Shown here: positions 16,516 to 24,784 of the stretch, in pieces
Numbering within the stretch: position 1 is the first letter of the stretch
Layout of the letters: every line of letters begins with the position of its first letter
From: CAYJDG01 sp964368875
GTDB lineage: Bacteria > Pseudomonadota > Alphaproteobacteria > Micavibrionales > Micavibrionaceae
Assembly: GCA_964368875.1 (NCBI GenBank)
Contig: CAYJDG010000028.1
Coordinates: 1-26,921 of the forward strand
Reading direction: 5' to 3'
Length of the DNA: 26,921 nt
The notes under the pieces: generated by a model
The model's database searches: none
What the model was told of the DNA's origin: nothing
The model's input: the letters and a program-made list of their open reading frames with translations, nothing else
Made by a program: the position numbers and the translations under genes

Positions 16516-18123
16516 CTACAAAGCCTGCTGCAGTTTCTGCTCGAGGTCTTTCGCCGAGAACGGCTTGGAGATGTAATCATTCATGCCAGCTGCAATACAC
16601 CGCTCTTTATCACCCGCTAAAGCATGGGCTGTCATGCCGATAATCGTCGCAGGTTTACCGCCCCGGCCTGCTTCTATTTCCCGGATCGCCTTGGTCGCTT
16701 CGAAGCCATTGAGTTCCGGCATTTGCACATCCATCAGGATGGCCACATAGTTCTGATTTTCTGCCTTTTCAATCGCAATACGGCCATTGGCAGCGGTATC
16801 GCAATCATAGCCAAATAATTCAAGCAAGGTGCGCGCGACCAAAACGTTTGGTTCATAATCTTCCACCAGCAAGATACGGCCTTTGACGTCCTCGTTGAAT
16901 GTCTCAAGCTTTTCAGGCTGGACCGCTGGCTGAGTACCCATTTTTTCAATTTCGAGCGTAAGAGTGACCTTAAATTCAGACCCTTTGCCGACGACGCTTG
17001 CAGCCTCTATCCGACCACCCATGAGATCAGCCAGAGTTCTGCTGATAGCCAATCCAAGCCCGGTGCCGCCGAACTTGCGGCTAATCGTATTATCTGCCTG
17101 CGTAAATTTATCGAATATCCTTTCAAGGTTTTCAGGGGAAATGCCAATTCCGGTATCCGTGACGGTAATAACCACCTCTGCATGCAATTCATCACGGGTC
17201 TGCATGACAACCTGCATGGTAACAGATCCCTGATGGGTGAATTTGACGGCGTTGCTACATAAGTTGGTAACGATCTGGCGGATACGAAGGGGGTCACCAC
17301 GAAAATGTACGCCTGTAATCGAATCCATATCAACGCGGAACAACAGGTTCTTCTCATTGGCCTTTACCGACATCATGCTGATGACTTCTTCGATCAACTG
17401 ATCCATCTGGAATGAGATATTTTCAATCTCAATCCCGCTTGCTTCGATTTTTGCAATATCAAGCAGATCGTTGATTAACATCAGCAAACTTTCGCTACTC
17501 TGCTTCAACGTCGAAATAAATTTCTGCTGATCTGAGGTGAGCGGCACGCTTCGCTCAAGAATATTCGCTAAGCCAAGGATCGCGTTCATAGGTGTGCGAA
17601 TTTCATGGCTCATATTGGCTAGGAATTCGCTCTTGGCGAGATTGGCTGCGTTCGCAAGCTCCATGGCCTTGGTCAAGGCCTGCGCCTGACTCTCTCTCTC
17701 ACGCAGAGCCGCACGAATTTTATATTGTCGCTTACGGTCGCGTAGCGCCATATTGATCGTACTGACAAAATTATTAAGCTGCACAGGCCGCTTGATAGCG
17801 GTCATATGGCCAATTTCTTCAAGGCGGGCCAGCGTACTCGAAAAATCACGGCCTGAGACGGTCAGAACGATGACCGGGATATCCGACCATTCTTCCTGAT
17901 TGAAAAGCGCGTCCTTAAAGAGTTCGTCTTTATCCTGTAGCACAGCCTCTTCGGTGACGATGATCGCACCTGCACCTTTCGAAAATTCATCGCAAATTTC
18001 CTGCAAAGATCTGCACACATGCGATAGAACTTTTTTCGACGCCAGAAACTGCGCCGTAACAATTCCATCCTTGTGGGTAGGAGCCAGAATTAAAACACGG
18101 TACTCATTTTCATTATTATTCAT
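16516..18123 (-). CDS. Hybrid sensor histidine kinase/response regulator partnered with KaiC
   Basis: The 535-residue soluble protein has four parts. An N-terminal receiver-like domain (residues 8-126) lacks a clear phospho-acceptor Asp; IIVTEE stands where it would be. A short coiled coil follows (about 130-165). The transmitter has HisKA SHEIRTPMN (His173) and HATPase N-box (Asn291), G1 DTGIGI and G2 FGGTGLGL. A complete C-terminal receiver has ILMDVQMPE (Asp465) and Lys520. No membrane segment is seen, so it senses inside the cell. ATG 18123 overlaps the end of kaiC by 8 nt (ATGAATAA), indicating tight co-expression. The kinase may relay the state of the KaiC-like ATPase. The output regulator is not in view. 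Confidence 0.94.
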   Translation of the reverse strand: MNNNENEYRVLILAPTHKDGIVTAQFLASKKVLSHVCRSLQEICDEFSKGAGAIIVTEEAVLQDKDELFKDALFNQEEWSDIPVIVLTVSGRDFSSTLARLEEIGHMTAIKRPVQLNNFVSTINMALRDRKRQYKIRAALRERESQAQALTKAMELANAANLAKSEFLANMSHEIRTPMNAILGLANILERSVPLTSDQQKFISTLKQSSESLLMLINDLLDIAKIEASGIEIENISFQMDQLIEEVISMMSVKANEKNLLFRVDMDSITGVHFRGDPLRIRQIVTNLCSNAVKFTHQGSVTMQVVMQTRDELHAEVVITVTDTGIGISPENLERIFDKFTQADNTISRKFGGTGLGLAISRTLADLMGGRIEAASVVGKGSEFKVTLTLEIEKMGTQPAVQPEKLETFNEDVKGRILLVEDYEPNVLVARTLLELFGYDCDTAANGRIAIEKAENQNYVAILMDVQMPELNGFEATKAIREIEAGRGGKPATIIGMTAHALAGDKERCIAAGMNDYISKPFSAKDLEQKLQQAL

Positions 18124-19645
18124 TTTTGCTGATCAACTGACTGTCAACCCCACTAAACGTTGGAGTGCCTGTCAGAACACCCCTGAAATCATGCAGGGGA
18201 CGACCTATATTCAGCCCGCTCGAGCTCATACGGAATTCACGCAAGGTGCGCTCATGTTGACCACTTCGCTTCTTCAGGACCGAGATCAACTGTCTGACTT
18301 CGCCTTGAGCTTCGAAATATCTAAAGAGGATAACCGAATCCGCCAGATAGCTTGTATCAATCGGCGTCTGCATCGCCTGACCAAGCAAGCCATGCTGGGC
18401 AACCACGATAAAAGTCACAACATCCAGGTGACCTAGAAATGTCAGAAGCTCATGCAGCTGCGCCGTCAGAAACCTCTCTTCAGGCATGGCGTTCAAGTAA
18501 CCATTCAGGCTGTCGATAACGACGATTTTGGCATGCTTGCCATTTTTACCTTCGGCAGATGCGCGCACAAGCTGAGCAAACTCTCCCGGAGACAATTCAA
18601 CCGGATCGATCGTGCGCAGATCGATCAAACCTTCATCAATATATTTGGCGAGCGGAATACCTAAGCCCTCGCTCCGATTGAGCATCGTCTGGATACGCTC
18701 ATCAAACGTAAAGATGGCGCTGGCATGGCCATTCCGTGCGGCCTCGACGGCATATTGAATCGATAAACTGGATTTACCAACACCCGCGGGACCGAGCAGC
18801 AGGACGCTTGTGCCTGAATCAATCCCCCCACCCATGAGGTTATCCATTTCAGTGATACCGCTCTTGAGAACATTTGGCTTATTTCTGCGCGTGTGTTCAG
18901 ACGCGACGATCCGCGGGAAAATCCTGACTCCACCCCTGACAATTGAAAAGTCATGATAACCGCCACGATATCTTTGCCCCCGTAGCTTGGTGATGCTGAT
19001 GCGGCGACGTTCAGCCCCATAACCGGGAGACAATTGCTCAAGGCTAATGACACCATGCGCGATACTGGCCAGCTGCATATCTTCCTCTCCCGACGACGCG
19101 GTCTTGTCATCAAGGAAGAAAACAGTACAGTCACGACCTGTAAAAAACTGCTTCAGCGCAAGTACCTGTCGTCGGAACCTGAGCGTGCTTTGTGCCAGAA
19201 GCTTCACTTCTGAAAGGGAATCAATGACAACCCGTTTGGGTTTAATTTTATCGATGATGTCGAGAATAGCCTTCGTCGTGACATTGAGTTCAATGTCAGA
19301 GGGTTGGTACATGGTGTACTGATTTTCAAGATCTAGCTCTTCCTCTTCAGCAACCAGCTCGAAGATTTCGACGCCACTTAGATCGAAGCCATGCGAGGCC
19401 GCGACAGCTGACAATTCTTTATTGGTTTCAGAGAGAGTCACATATAGAACTTTTTCACCAGCGCTGACCCCCGCTAGCAAAAATTGCATGGCCATGGTTG
19501 TTTTACCTGACCCCGGCGTACCGTGGAGCAGATAAACGCGATTAGCAGTTAAACCACCACCAAGAATGTTATCGAATTCGGTTATACCAGTGCTAATCAA
19601 CTTGGCCTGGTTATTATTGATATGAGTCTTCAACACACCTGACAT
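18116..19645 (-). CDS. kaiC: KaiC-like double-domain RecA-fold ATPase
   Basis: The 509-residue protein has tandem KaiC domains. CI has Walker A GTPGSGKTT (Lys48) with Walker B VVIDSLSE (Asp142). CII has Walker A GPAGVGKSS (Lys291) with Walker B VVIDSLNG (Asp378). The paired catalytic Glu of cyanobacterial KaiC (EE) is Ser72-Glu73 in CI and Asp315-Glu316 in CII, so one Glu of each pair is kept. By alignment to TSYLADSVIL, the Ser431-Thr432 phosphosites of cyanobacterial KaiC correspond to Ser432-Tyr433, so the second site is altered. KaiC proteins form hexamers. No kaiA or kaiB is seen here, so a clock is doubtful. ATG 19645 follows the strong GGAGGAT. Confidence 0.95.
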   Translation of the reverse strand: MSGVLKTHINNNQAKLISTGITEFDNILGGGLTANRVYLLHGTPGSGKTTMAMQFLLAGVSAGEKVLYVTLSETNKELSAVAASHGFDLSGVEIFELVAEEEELDLENQYTMYQPSDIELNVTTKAILDIIDKIKPKRVVIDSLSEVKLLAQSTLRFRRQVLALKQFFTGRDCTVFFLDDKTASSGEEDMQLASIAHGVISLEQLSPGYGAERRRISITKLRGQRYRGGYHDFSIVRGGVRIFPRIVASEHTRRNKPNVLKSGITEMDNLMGGGIDSGTSVLLLGPAGVGKSSLSIQYAVEAARNGHASAIFTFDERIQTMLNRSEGLGIPLAKYIDEGLIDLRTIDPVELSPGEFAQLVRASAEGKNGKHAKIVVIDSLNGYLNAMPEERFLTAQLHELLTFLGHLDVVTFIVVAQHGLLGQAMQTPIDTSYLADSVILFRYFEAQGEVRQLISVLKKRSGQHERTLREFRMSSSGLNIGRPLHDFRGVLTGTPTFSGVDSQLISKNE

Positions 19646-20066
19646 TTTTTTATCCTCCTAAAAATAACTTCTACCCTTAAGAACAAGTCGAATATATTTT
19701 CATTAACAAGCATTTCTAATAGAACCAACGAGACGCCGTTTTTGTTTCTCAGAAAAACAATTATTAGATGTATATTATAAGAAGGCTTAGCGACTCAGGG
19801 CAGATTTTGCCCTTAGCTCCCCCTCCATGAGTGACTAACTGAGTAAAAGCTGAAGCGATCAAGGCTTCGGTATAGAAGAGGCTAATAACGTCTCAAACAC
19901 GCAAATTGATCCCTCAATTCAAGAATTAATGCCGAAAGGGTGTGCAAATCCTTATGCAGGGGTTAGTTCCCTGATAAAACTACCTAAATTGCAAAAAAGC
20001 CTCTGGAAAATACCTGCCAAGTCCTTTAGATGGTTCAGTAGAAAAATTCCACGAGGAGACTAAACC
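19646..20066. other. 421-bp intergenic region between kaiC and the lipoprotein gene
   Basis: No credible ORF is seen on either strand. It should hold two divergent promoters. On the kaiC side there is a good -10 (TATAAT) and a 6-bp inverted repeat. On the lipoprotein side only the ribosome-binding site (ACGAGGAGACTAAACC) is clear and the promoter is not obvious. The unusual length of the region leaves room for a small RNA or multiple operators, but nothing definite is seen. Confidence 0.6.
19774..19813 (-). promoter_or_regulatory. Candidate kaiC promoter with overlapping inverted repeat
   Basis: On the minus strand TATAAT (19779-19774) is a perfect -10 box. The region 17 nt upstream is TGCCCT, a poor -35, and it is one arm of the exact dyad AGGGCA-N5-TGCCCT (19797-19813). 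A dyad in place of a consensus -35 suggests an activator site. It is about 130 bp before the kaiC ATG. Confidence 0.35.
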
Positions 20067-20444
20067 ATGAAAAATAACCTGATGCTGATGGCCTTGGCCA
20101 TTCTCGCCGTTGGCGGTCTGACTGCCTGCGACGATAAAAAAACCGAAGAACAGACCAGTGAGCAAACCACTCCGGACGGCACTGTGATCGAAAAATCGGT
20201 AACCACCGAAACAACCACCGATGGTGAAGGCAATATGTCTCAGGAAACCAAGACAGAGACTTCTGTCGATCCTGAAGGCACGATGAATAAAGAATCTGCC
20301 ACAACCACTGAAACCACCACCACTGAAACAGATGGCGATGGCGAAGTTACTCAAGAACATAAAGTTGAGACTGTTGTCGATCCAGCTGGCGCGATGAACA
20401 AAGAAACAACCACTGAAACCCATGAAACAAAAACGACCGAATAG
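20067..20444 (+). CDS. Small Thr/Glu-rich repeat lipoprotein
   Basis: The 125-residue product has a type-II signal peptide with lipobox GLTAC (Cys21), so it is lipid-anchored. Residue 22 is Asp, which in E. coli would signal inner-membrane retention, though other bacteria differ. The mature part is acidic, very rich in Thr and Glu, and repetitive. The segments DGEGNMSQE...VDPEGTMNKE (residues 52-77) and DGDGEVTQE...VDPAGAMNKE (89-113) recur at a period of 37 residues, with a third worn copy at 36-50. It is probably extended and disordered. The gene starts with GAGGAG 9 nt upstream and ends in a strong terminator. No named family is recognised. Confidence 0.82.
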   Translation: MKNNLMLMALAILAVGGLTACDDKKTEEQTSEQTTPDGTVIEKSVTTETTTDGEGNMSQETKTETSVDPEGTMNKESATTTETTTTETDGDGEVTQEHKVETVVDPAGAMNKETTTETHETKTTE

Positions 20445-20469
20445 GTCTTTTTGAGTTCATTGGCTCAAT

Positions 20470-20498
20470 AAAAAACCGGCAGCAATGCCGGTTTTTTT
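20470..20498. terminator. Bidirectional intrinsic terminator with GCAA tetraloop
   Basis: A 7-bp stem, ACCGGCA (20475-20481) pairing with TGCCGGT (20486-20492), closes a GCAA (GNRA-type) tetraloop. A-tracts and T-tracts on the two sides let it work on both strands. It ends the lipoprotein gene on the plus strand and the GT-C-like gene on the minus strand; the TAA of the latter (20497-20499) falls in the T-tract. Confidence 0.9.
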
Positions 20499-21945
20499 AT
20501 TTCCTGTATATCAAGTAAGACACGCCACCAAACACCTGCCCCTTGAAAAAAGTGTAGCCAGTAAATGTTTTGTCCAAAGTGTAGCCACATTTTTTAAGAG
20601 CCTTGCTGGATACGTCATCAGGCGTTTGCGTATTGAGCACAGGAAGCACAACAGCCAGCGGTTGCCCGGCACAAAGTTCTTCCGATTTGATTGGTAGTTG
20701 CTGTTCATTGCGCGACGACCACAGCCAGAAGGCTTTACCGTTCATCACAGGCGACTGATTAGAATAAATATTCCCCGTAAAATAAGGTTGTAACGCGACC
20801 GACCAGAAGTCGTAGCTCCAGACGGATTTATCTAATTCCTGTGCATGCAGATACGTCGCCGTATCGCGAGATGCAGAATAAATACCGCGCCAATCCATCT
20901 TGTACGTCGCGACCGTATAATAAACTTGCAAGGACAAGATGAGCGCCATGGCCCCGGCCATACATAGCTTCAAGCGCCCTTTTGGAGCGGCCTTATCACT
21001 ATAATCCCACGCAACCCAGAGGGCGAAGATCCATGCATAGAGAAGAATTCCTTCATGCCAGATATTCCAGTATTTAAATGCCGCCAAAGTCGTGAGTAAG
21101 ACCCCTGAGACGATTCCGAAGATCGAGCGCTTCCACAGGGACCACACAAATGTCGCCACAACCAATACAAACAGAAGGACTTGAAGAAGCACAGGGTAAT
21201 TATCATGCCCTGAAAAACTGGTCGCGATATACCTTGCGCCGGACCCAAGGGGAGATAACTCACCCAACGGGAAATTTAGGTCTGCAGGCGGAGTTACGAT
21301 CAGTACCATAGCCAGCAGACTGCCTACCAACATCGCACCGCCTGCAAGAATGCGCCGGTTCCTCCAGAAGGTGAACTCATGACGCCGCTGGATACCCTCC
21401 CATAACGCTTGAGTACCAAATGCACAGGCTAACAAAGCCCCGTGCAGGCTTACGTGGGCGACTAAGGCAAGCGCGCCAAAGAACCTGAGGGGCCGGGTGG
21501 GCCACGTTCTTAGATAATGCGCTGAGAGCGTCATCAGAGGTAACAATAAGCAATAGCTGCGTGCTACGATTCCATATTGATAGAGACAGAAATACGTAAA
21601 CGGAACCAAGGCACTCACCCAGAAAGGAAACGGTGATAGCCAGAGAAACAGAGCTACGCCGAGCGTCGAAAAAATGATGCTTAACTTGCTGATGGTATCT
21701 TCATAAGGCAAACCCAGATGGGCCGGAATATAAAGCAAAGAGTGCCATAGACCGGGCGACCCCTCATAGCGCAGATACTGCGTCATCATTTCTAGCCAGG
21801 AGTTATCACGCGCAAGCAGCCATGCCTGCGCCTCATCGGCCCATGGCTCGTGATGAGCGGCTCCACACACAGCTAGCACAAAGTAAATGAGCGTTAGCAG
21901 ACCGACACGAAACGCCTTGCTGGTGAGGATATTCATCAACTGCAA
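20497..21945 (-). CDS. Polytopic membrane protein, GT-C-type glycosyltransferase-like
   Basis: The 482-residue protein has about ten hydrophobic segments. A first-loop acidic pair sits in HHEPWADEAQAW (Asp37-Glu38), as in GT-C lipid-linked sugar transferases (ArnT/PMT-like). The C-terminal 150 residues are less hydrophobic, probably an external domain. GT-C enzymes move sugar from a polyprenyl-phosphate donor to protein, lipid A or glycan at the periplasmic face. Acceptor and donor are not known here. I choose TTG 21945 because GGGAGGA lies 6 nt before it; the ATG at 21936 is too far from that site. It follows the 129-residue gene by 22 bp and is probably co-transcribed with it. Confidence 0.72.
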   Translation of the reverse strand: MQLMNILTSKAFRVGLLTLIYFVLAVCGAAHHEPWADEAQAWLLARDNSWLEMMTQYLRYEGSPGLWHSLLYIPAHLGLPYEDTISKLSIIFSTLGVALFLWLSPFPFWVSALVPFTYFCLYQYGIVARSYCLLLPLMTLSAHYLRTWPTRPLRFFGALALVAHVSLHGALLACAFGTQALWEGIQRRHEFTFWRNRRILAGGAMLVGSLLAMVLIVTPPADLNFPLGELSPLGSGARYIATSFSGHDNYPVLLQVLLFVLVVATFVWSLWKRSIFGIVSGVLLTTLAAFKYWNIWHEGILLYAWIFALWVAWDYSDKAAPKGRLKLCMAGAMALILSLQVYYTVATYKMDWRGIYSASRDTATYLHAQELDKSVWSYDFWSVALQPYFTGNIYSNQSPVMNGKAFWLWSSRNEQQLPIKSEELCAGQPLAVVLPVLNTQTPDDVSSKALKKCGYTLDKTFTGYTFFKGQVFGGVSYLIYRK

Positions 21946-21967
21946 GAGATATCCTCCCTCGGGCGCT

Positions 21968-22357
21968 TTAGGCCGCTGGCAATGGCTTGACGTTCATATT
22001 AAATTTTTCATTCGCGATTTCGATGATCTTGGTCAGGCGCACATACGTGTGCGATCCTGGCTCAAGATCACGGAACGCAAGCAGCCCTGCAGAGACGGCT
22101 TGGTCCGTCTGGCGTTTCGGGTGCATATCAAAAATTACAACGCGGGTATAAAGATCATATATACGCCGGGCATAGACATCATCGAGCTTGGTCACGCCCG
22201 ACCCTTGCAGGCGAGTCCCCAGAGCATCTTCGTCGCCGCCTTTGCCGATTTCTTCAACCCAACCATCGGCATTGAAGCGCAGTCGCATACCGCCTTCAAG
22301 CGTCACAACAAATTTGCTTTCGGGAGGACGCGGAACGTCAAATTCTTCGTTTTTCAT
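21968..22357 (-). CDS. Protein of unknown function (129 residues)
   Basis: A soluble, charged protein beginning MKNEEFDVPRPPESKFVV, with a strand-rich N-terminus (residues 15-50) and a helix-like C-terminal half containing DDVYARRIYDLYTRVVIFD. No signal peptide, no membrane segment and no family recognised. ATG 22357 has GAGAGAA about 6 nt upstream. It is upstream of, and 22 bp from, the GT-C-like gene on the same strand, which suggests a joint role that cannot be named from sequence. Confidence 0.7.
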   Translation of the reverse strand: MKNEEFDVPRPPESKFVVTLEGGMRLRFNADGWVEEIGKGGDEDALGTRLQGSGVTKLDDVYARRIYDLYTRVVIFDMHPKRQTDQAVSAGLLAFRDLEPGSHTYVRLTKIIEIANEKFNMNVKPLPAA

Positions 22358-22438
22358 GGCGAAATTCTCTCTTGTTTCATGGGCTGGATCGCATACAATT
22401 CAGACATATTAACCTACAACCTTACAGGATGTTCAACC

Positions 22439-22540
22439 ATGGCAAAGTCAAAAGACACCAAAAAAGAATCCAAAAAAGCCCCTCTCAAGACCCCGGCAGA
22501 GAAAAAAGCTGCCAAGCGCGAGAAGAAGAACTCTAAATAA
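22439..22540 (+). CDS. 33-residue Lys-rich mini-protein
   Basis: ATG 22439 to TAA 22540, with ACAGGAT 8 nt upstream. The product has 15 Lys, MAKSKDTKKESKK at the start, plus Ala, Glu and Ser, and is strongly basic, so it could bind nucleic acid or be disordered. An open frame extends upstream to 21887, but that stretch overlaps the opposite-strand genes and is not gene-like. It lies 31 bp before slyX, so co-transcription is likely. No family is recognised. Confidence 0.55.
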   Translation: MAKSKDTKKESKKAPLKTPAEKKAAKREKKNSK

Positions 22541-22571
22541 TCTTATTTACCCGCAAAGGCGGTTCCGATCC

Positions 22572-22808
22572 ATGTCTGAAGATAACATCAACCGGATCGA
22601 AACCGCCCTTGCTCATCATGAGCAGCAGATCGAAGATTTAAGCGAGATGATCCGCCGCCAATGGCAGGAAATCGATCTCCTTAAACGCCGCCTTGCCTCG
22701 ACGCAGGCCAAGGTCAATGAACTGAACACGGGGATGTCAGAGAACGACCCCAACGAGCCGCAGACGATCACCGAAATCGCTGCCGCTGAAAAACCTCCGC
22801 ACTACTAA
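22572..22808 (+). CDS. slyX: SlyX-family protein
   Basis: The 78-residue protein is mostly one coiled coil (residues 5-50, INRIETALAHHEQQIEDLSE) and ends in the family's characteristic KPPHY. SlyX function is unknown. The likely ribosome-binding site is AAAGGCGG, about 9 nt upstream. The TAA stop overlaps the ATG of the flavoprotein gene (TAATG), so the two are translationally coupled. Confidence 0.9.
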   Translation: MSEDNINRIETALAHHEQQIEDLSEMIRRQWQEIDLLKRRLASTQAKVNELNTGMSENDPNEPQTITEIAAAEKPPHY

Positions 22809-24028
22809 TGAGCACCGCACAGCACATCGCCATCATTGGCGGCGGTCCTGCTGGATTGATAGCAGCAGAGACGTTAGCCCGCGCTGGCAAGGCCGTTACC
22901 GTCTATGACCGCATGCCGAGCGTCGGCCGAAAATTCCTGATGGCCGGGCGCGGCGGTTTAAACCTGACGCATTCTGACCCGTTTGAAAAACTGATCACAC
23001 GCTATGGGACTGCCACACCGCATTTGTTGGCAGCACTGGAAGCCTTTCCACCAGAAGCGCTGGTCGCATGGTGTGAAGAGCTTGGCCAGCCGACTTTTAC
23101 CGGATCGAGCGGACGCATATTTCCCAAGACATTCAAAGCATCCCCCCTGCTCCGCGCGTGGCTGAAGCGCCTAGGCGAACTGGGTGTGACATTTAAAACC
23201 CAGCATCGCTGGACAGGCTGGAATAACGATCAGCTGACGTTCGAAACGCCGGATGGGCCGCTGAGCGTTCAGGCTGATGCGACTGTCCTCGCCCTTGGCG
23301 GCGCGTCTTGGCCGCGGCTTGGATCAGATGGGCATTGGAGCGCCCTTCTCGAACAGCGCGGCGTAAAACTTCAGCCGTTTAAAGCGGCCAATTGCGGCCT
23401 TCATATTTCATGGTCGGATATTTTTAAAACCAAGTTCGCCGGACAGCCGCTTAAATCGATTGCGCTGAGATACCAAGACACAACCATTCCCGGCGAGATG
23501 ATGATTACGGCGACCGGGTTGGAAGGCACGCCTGCGTATACGGTTGCGGCGGCGCTGCGGAATGCGCTGCCTGCGCCGATTGCTATTGACCTGAGGCCAG
23601 GCTTAAGCCTTGCAGATTTAACCGCAAAATTGAGCGTGCCGCGCAAGCGGCAATCCTTGTCGACCTTCCTGCAAAAGGCGGCGGGTCTGTCGCCAGCGGC
23701 GATCGGGTTGGTGCAGGAAATCGTGCATAGCAGCAAGACGGAAGAGACACCGGCGGCGCTGGCGAGACTGATCAAAGCTGTGCCGTTAAGCGTTACCGGG
23801 ACAGCAGGACTTGAGAGGGCGATCTCGAGCGCCGGGGGTATTGATTTTTCAAGCCTCGATACCTATCTCATGCTTTGCGCCGTACCAGGCGTATTTGCCG
23901 CAGGAGAAATGCTCGATTGGGAAGCTCCGACTGGCGGATACCTCCTGCAGGCCAGCTTCAGTACCGGTATCAGCGCCGCTCGTGGCGTCTTGAACTGGCT
24001 GGAGACCAAGAAAGGACCACTAAAATGA
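22808..24028 (+). CDS. TIGR03862/HI0933-like FAD-binding flavoprotein
   Basis: The 406-residue protein has an N-terminal FAD-binding Rossmann segment IIGGGPAGLIAAE (residues 9-21), followed by RKFLMAGRGGLNLTHS (41-56), a signature of the BaiN/HI0933 flavoprotein group. Its C-terminus has GVFAAGEMLDWEAPTGGYLLQ, the second FAD-contact region. This alphaproteobacterial subgroup is shorter than full BaiN. The reaction is not established; an NAD(P)-dependent oxidoreductase role is the family guess. The gene overlaps slyX by 1 nt and the pirin gene by 4 nt (ATGA), so the three make one operon. Confidence 0.9.
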   Translation: MSTAQHIAIIGGGPAGLIAAETLARAGKAVTVYDRMPSVGRKFLMAGRGGLNLTHSDPFEKLITRYGTATPHLLAALEAFPPEALVAWCEELGQPTFTGSSGRIFPKTFKASPLLRAWLKRLGELGVTFKTQHRWTGWNNDQLTFETPDGPLSVQADATVLALGGASWPRLGSDGHWSALLEQRGVKLQPFKAANCGLHISWSDIFKTKFAGQPLKSIALRYQDTTIPGEMMITATGLEGTPAYTVAAALRNALPAPIAIDLRPGLSLADLTAKLSVPRKRQSLSTFLQKAAGLSPAAIGLVQEIVHSSKTEETPAALARLIKAVPLSVTGTAGLERAISSAGGIDFSSLDTYLMLCAVPGVFAAGEMLDWEAPTGGYLLQASFSTGISAARGVLNWLETKKGPLK

Positions 24029-24729
24029 TTACGCTCAGAAAAGCCGCAGATCGCGGCCAAACTGCATTTGACTGGCTTGATGGTAAGCACAGTTTCAGCT
24101 TCGGGCGCTACTACGACGAACAGCATGTCGGCTTTGGGCCGCTGCGCGTCATCAATGAAGACATTGTGCAGCCTGCCAAAGGGTTCGGTACGCACGGCCA
24201 TAAGAACATGGAAATTTTGACCTATGTTCTGGACGGCGCGCTTGAGCATAAAGATTCGATGGGCAATGGCGCGGTGATCAAACCGGGCGAAGTGCAGTAT
24301 ATGTCGGCTGGCTATGGCGTTGAGCATAGCGAGTTCAATGCCTCTCAAAGCGATCTTGTCCACCTGCTGCAAATCTGGATTCTGCCGGACCGCGCCAATA
24401 TGGCGCCCCGGTACGACCAGAAAGATTTCAGCGCGGTGCGCAAGCCGGGACAACTTACTCTGCTCGCATCTAATGACGGGCGCGAGGGCAGCCTTGCGAT
24501 CCGGCAGGATGCGGAGATGGCGGTGCTCGACCTGACCAAAGGCCAGACGTTCAAATATGCGCTGCCGGAGAAGATGCAGGGCTGGGTGCAGGTTGCACGG
24601 GGCGGCGTTACGCTGAACGGCGAAACTCTGGCGCAAGGTGACGGCGCGAGTACGGAGCTTGGCGATACGCTGGAGTTCACGGGCACAGAAGACGCGGAAA
24701 TTCTTGTCTTCACTCTGCCGAAATATTAG
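24025..24729 (+). CDS. Pirin-family bicupin protein
   Basis: The 234-residue cytoplasmic protein shows the pirin metal site exactly: His57 and His59 in GTHGHKNME, His101 and Glu103 in GVEHSEF. These residues bind a metal in bacterial YhhW-type proteins, some of which have quercetin dioxygenase activity. The N-terminal cupin is intact and the C-terminal cupin (residues about 140-234) lacks ligands, as is usual. The true start is ATG 24025, overlapping the flavoprotein stop. The frame is open further upstream, but that part is shadow sequence inside the flavoprotein gene. A strong terminator follows. Confidence 0.93.
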   Translation: MITLRKAADRGQTAFDWLDGKHSFSFGRYYDEQHVGFGPLRVINEDIVQPAKGFGTHGHKNMEILTYVLDGALEHKDSMGNGAVIKPGEVQYMSAGYGVEHSEFNASQSDLVHLLQIWILPDRANMAPRYDQKDFSAVRKPGQLTLLASNDGREGSLAIRQDAEMAVLDLTKGQTFKYALPEKMQGWVQVARGGVTLNGETLAQGDGASTELGDTLEFTGTEDAEILVFTLPKY

Positions 24730-24735
24730 CCAAAC

Positions 24736-24768
24736 AAAAAGGCCGCTGAGATTTCAGCGGCCTTTTTT
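24736..24768. terminator. Bidirectional intrinsic terminator between pirin and helicase genes
   Basis: A 9-bp stem GGCCGCTGA (24741-24749) pairs with TCAGCGGCC (24754-24762) around GATT. An A5 run before and a T6 run after extend the stem and let it act on both strands, ending the slyX-flavoprotein-pirin operon and the convergent helicase gene. Confidence 0.92.
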
Positions 24769-24784
24769 AATTCTTCTATTCAAC

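Noticed and set aside
21887..22540. A 217-residue plus-strand ORF ending in the Lys-rich peptide
   Set aside because: Most of it is antisense to the 129-residue gene and the start of the GT-C-like gene. Only the last 33 residues have a sensible start and composition.
23875..24729. A longer pirin ORF starting inside the flavoprotein gene
   Set aside because: The first 50 residues are out-of-frame flavoprotein sequence. The pirin family begins at the ATG at 24025.
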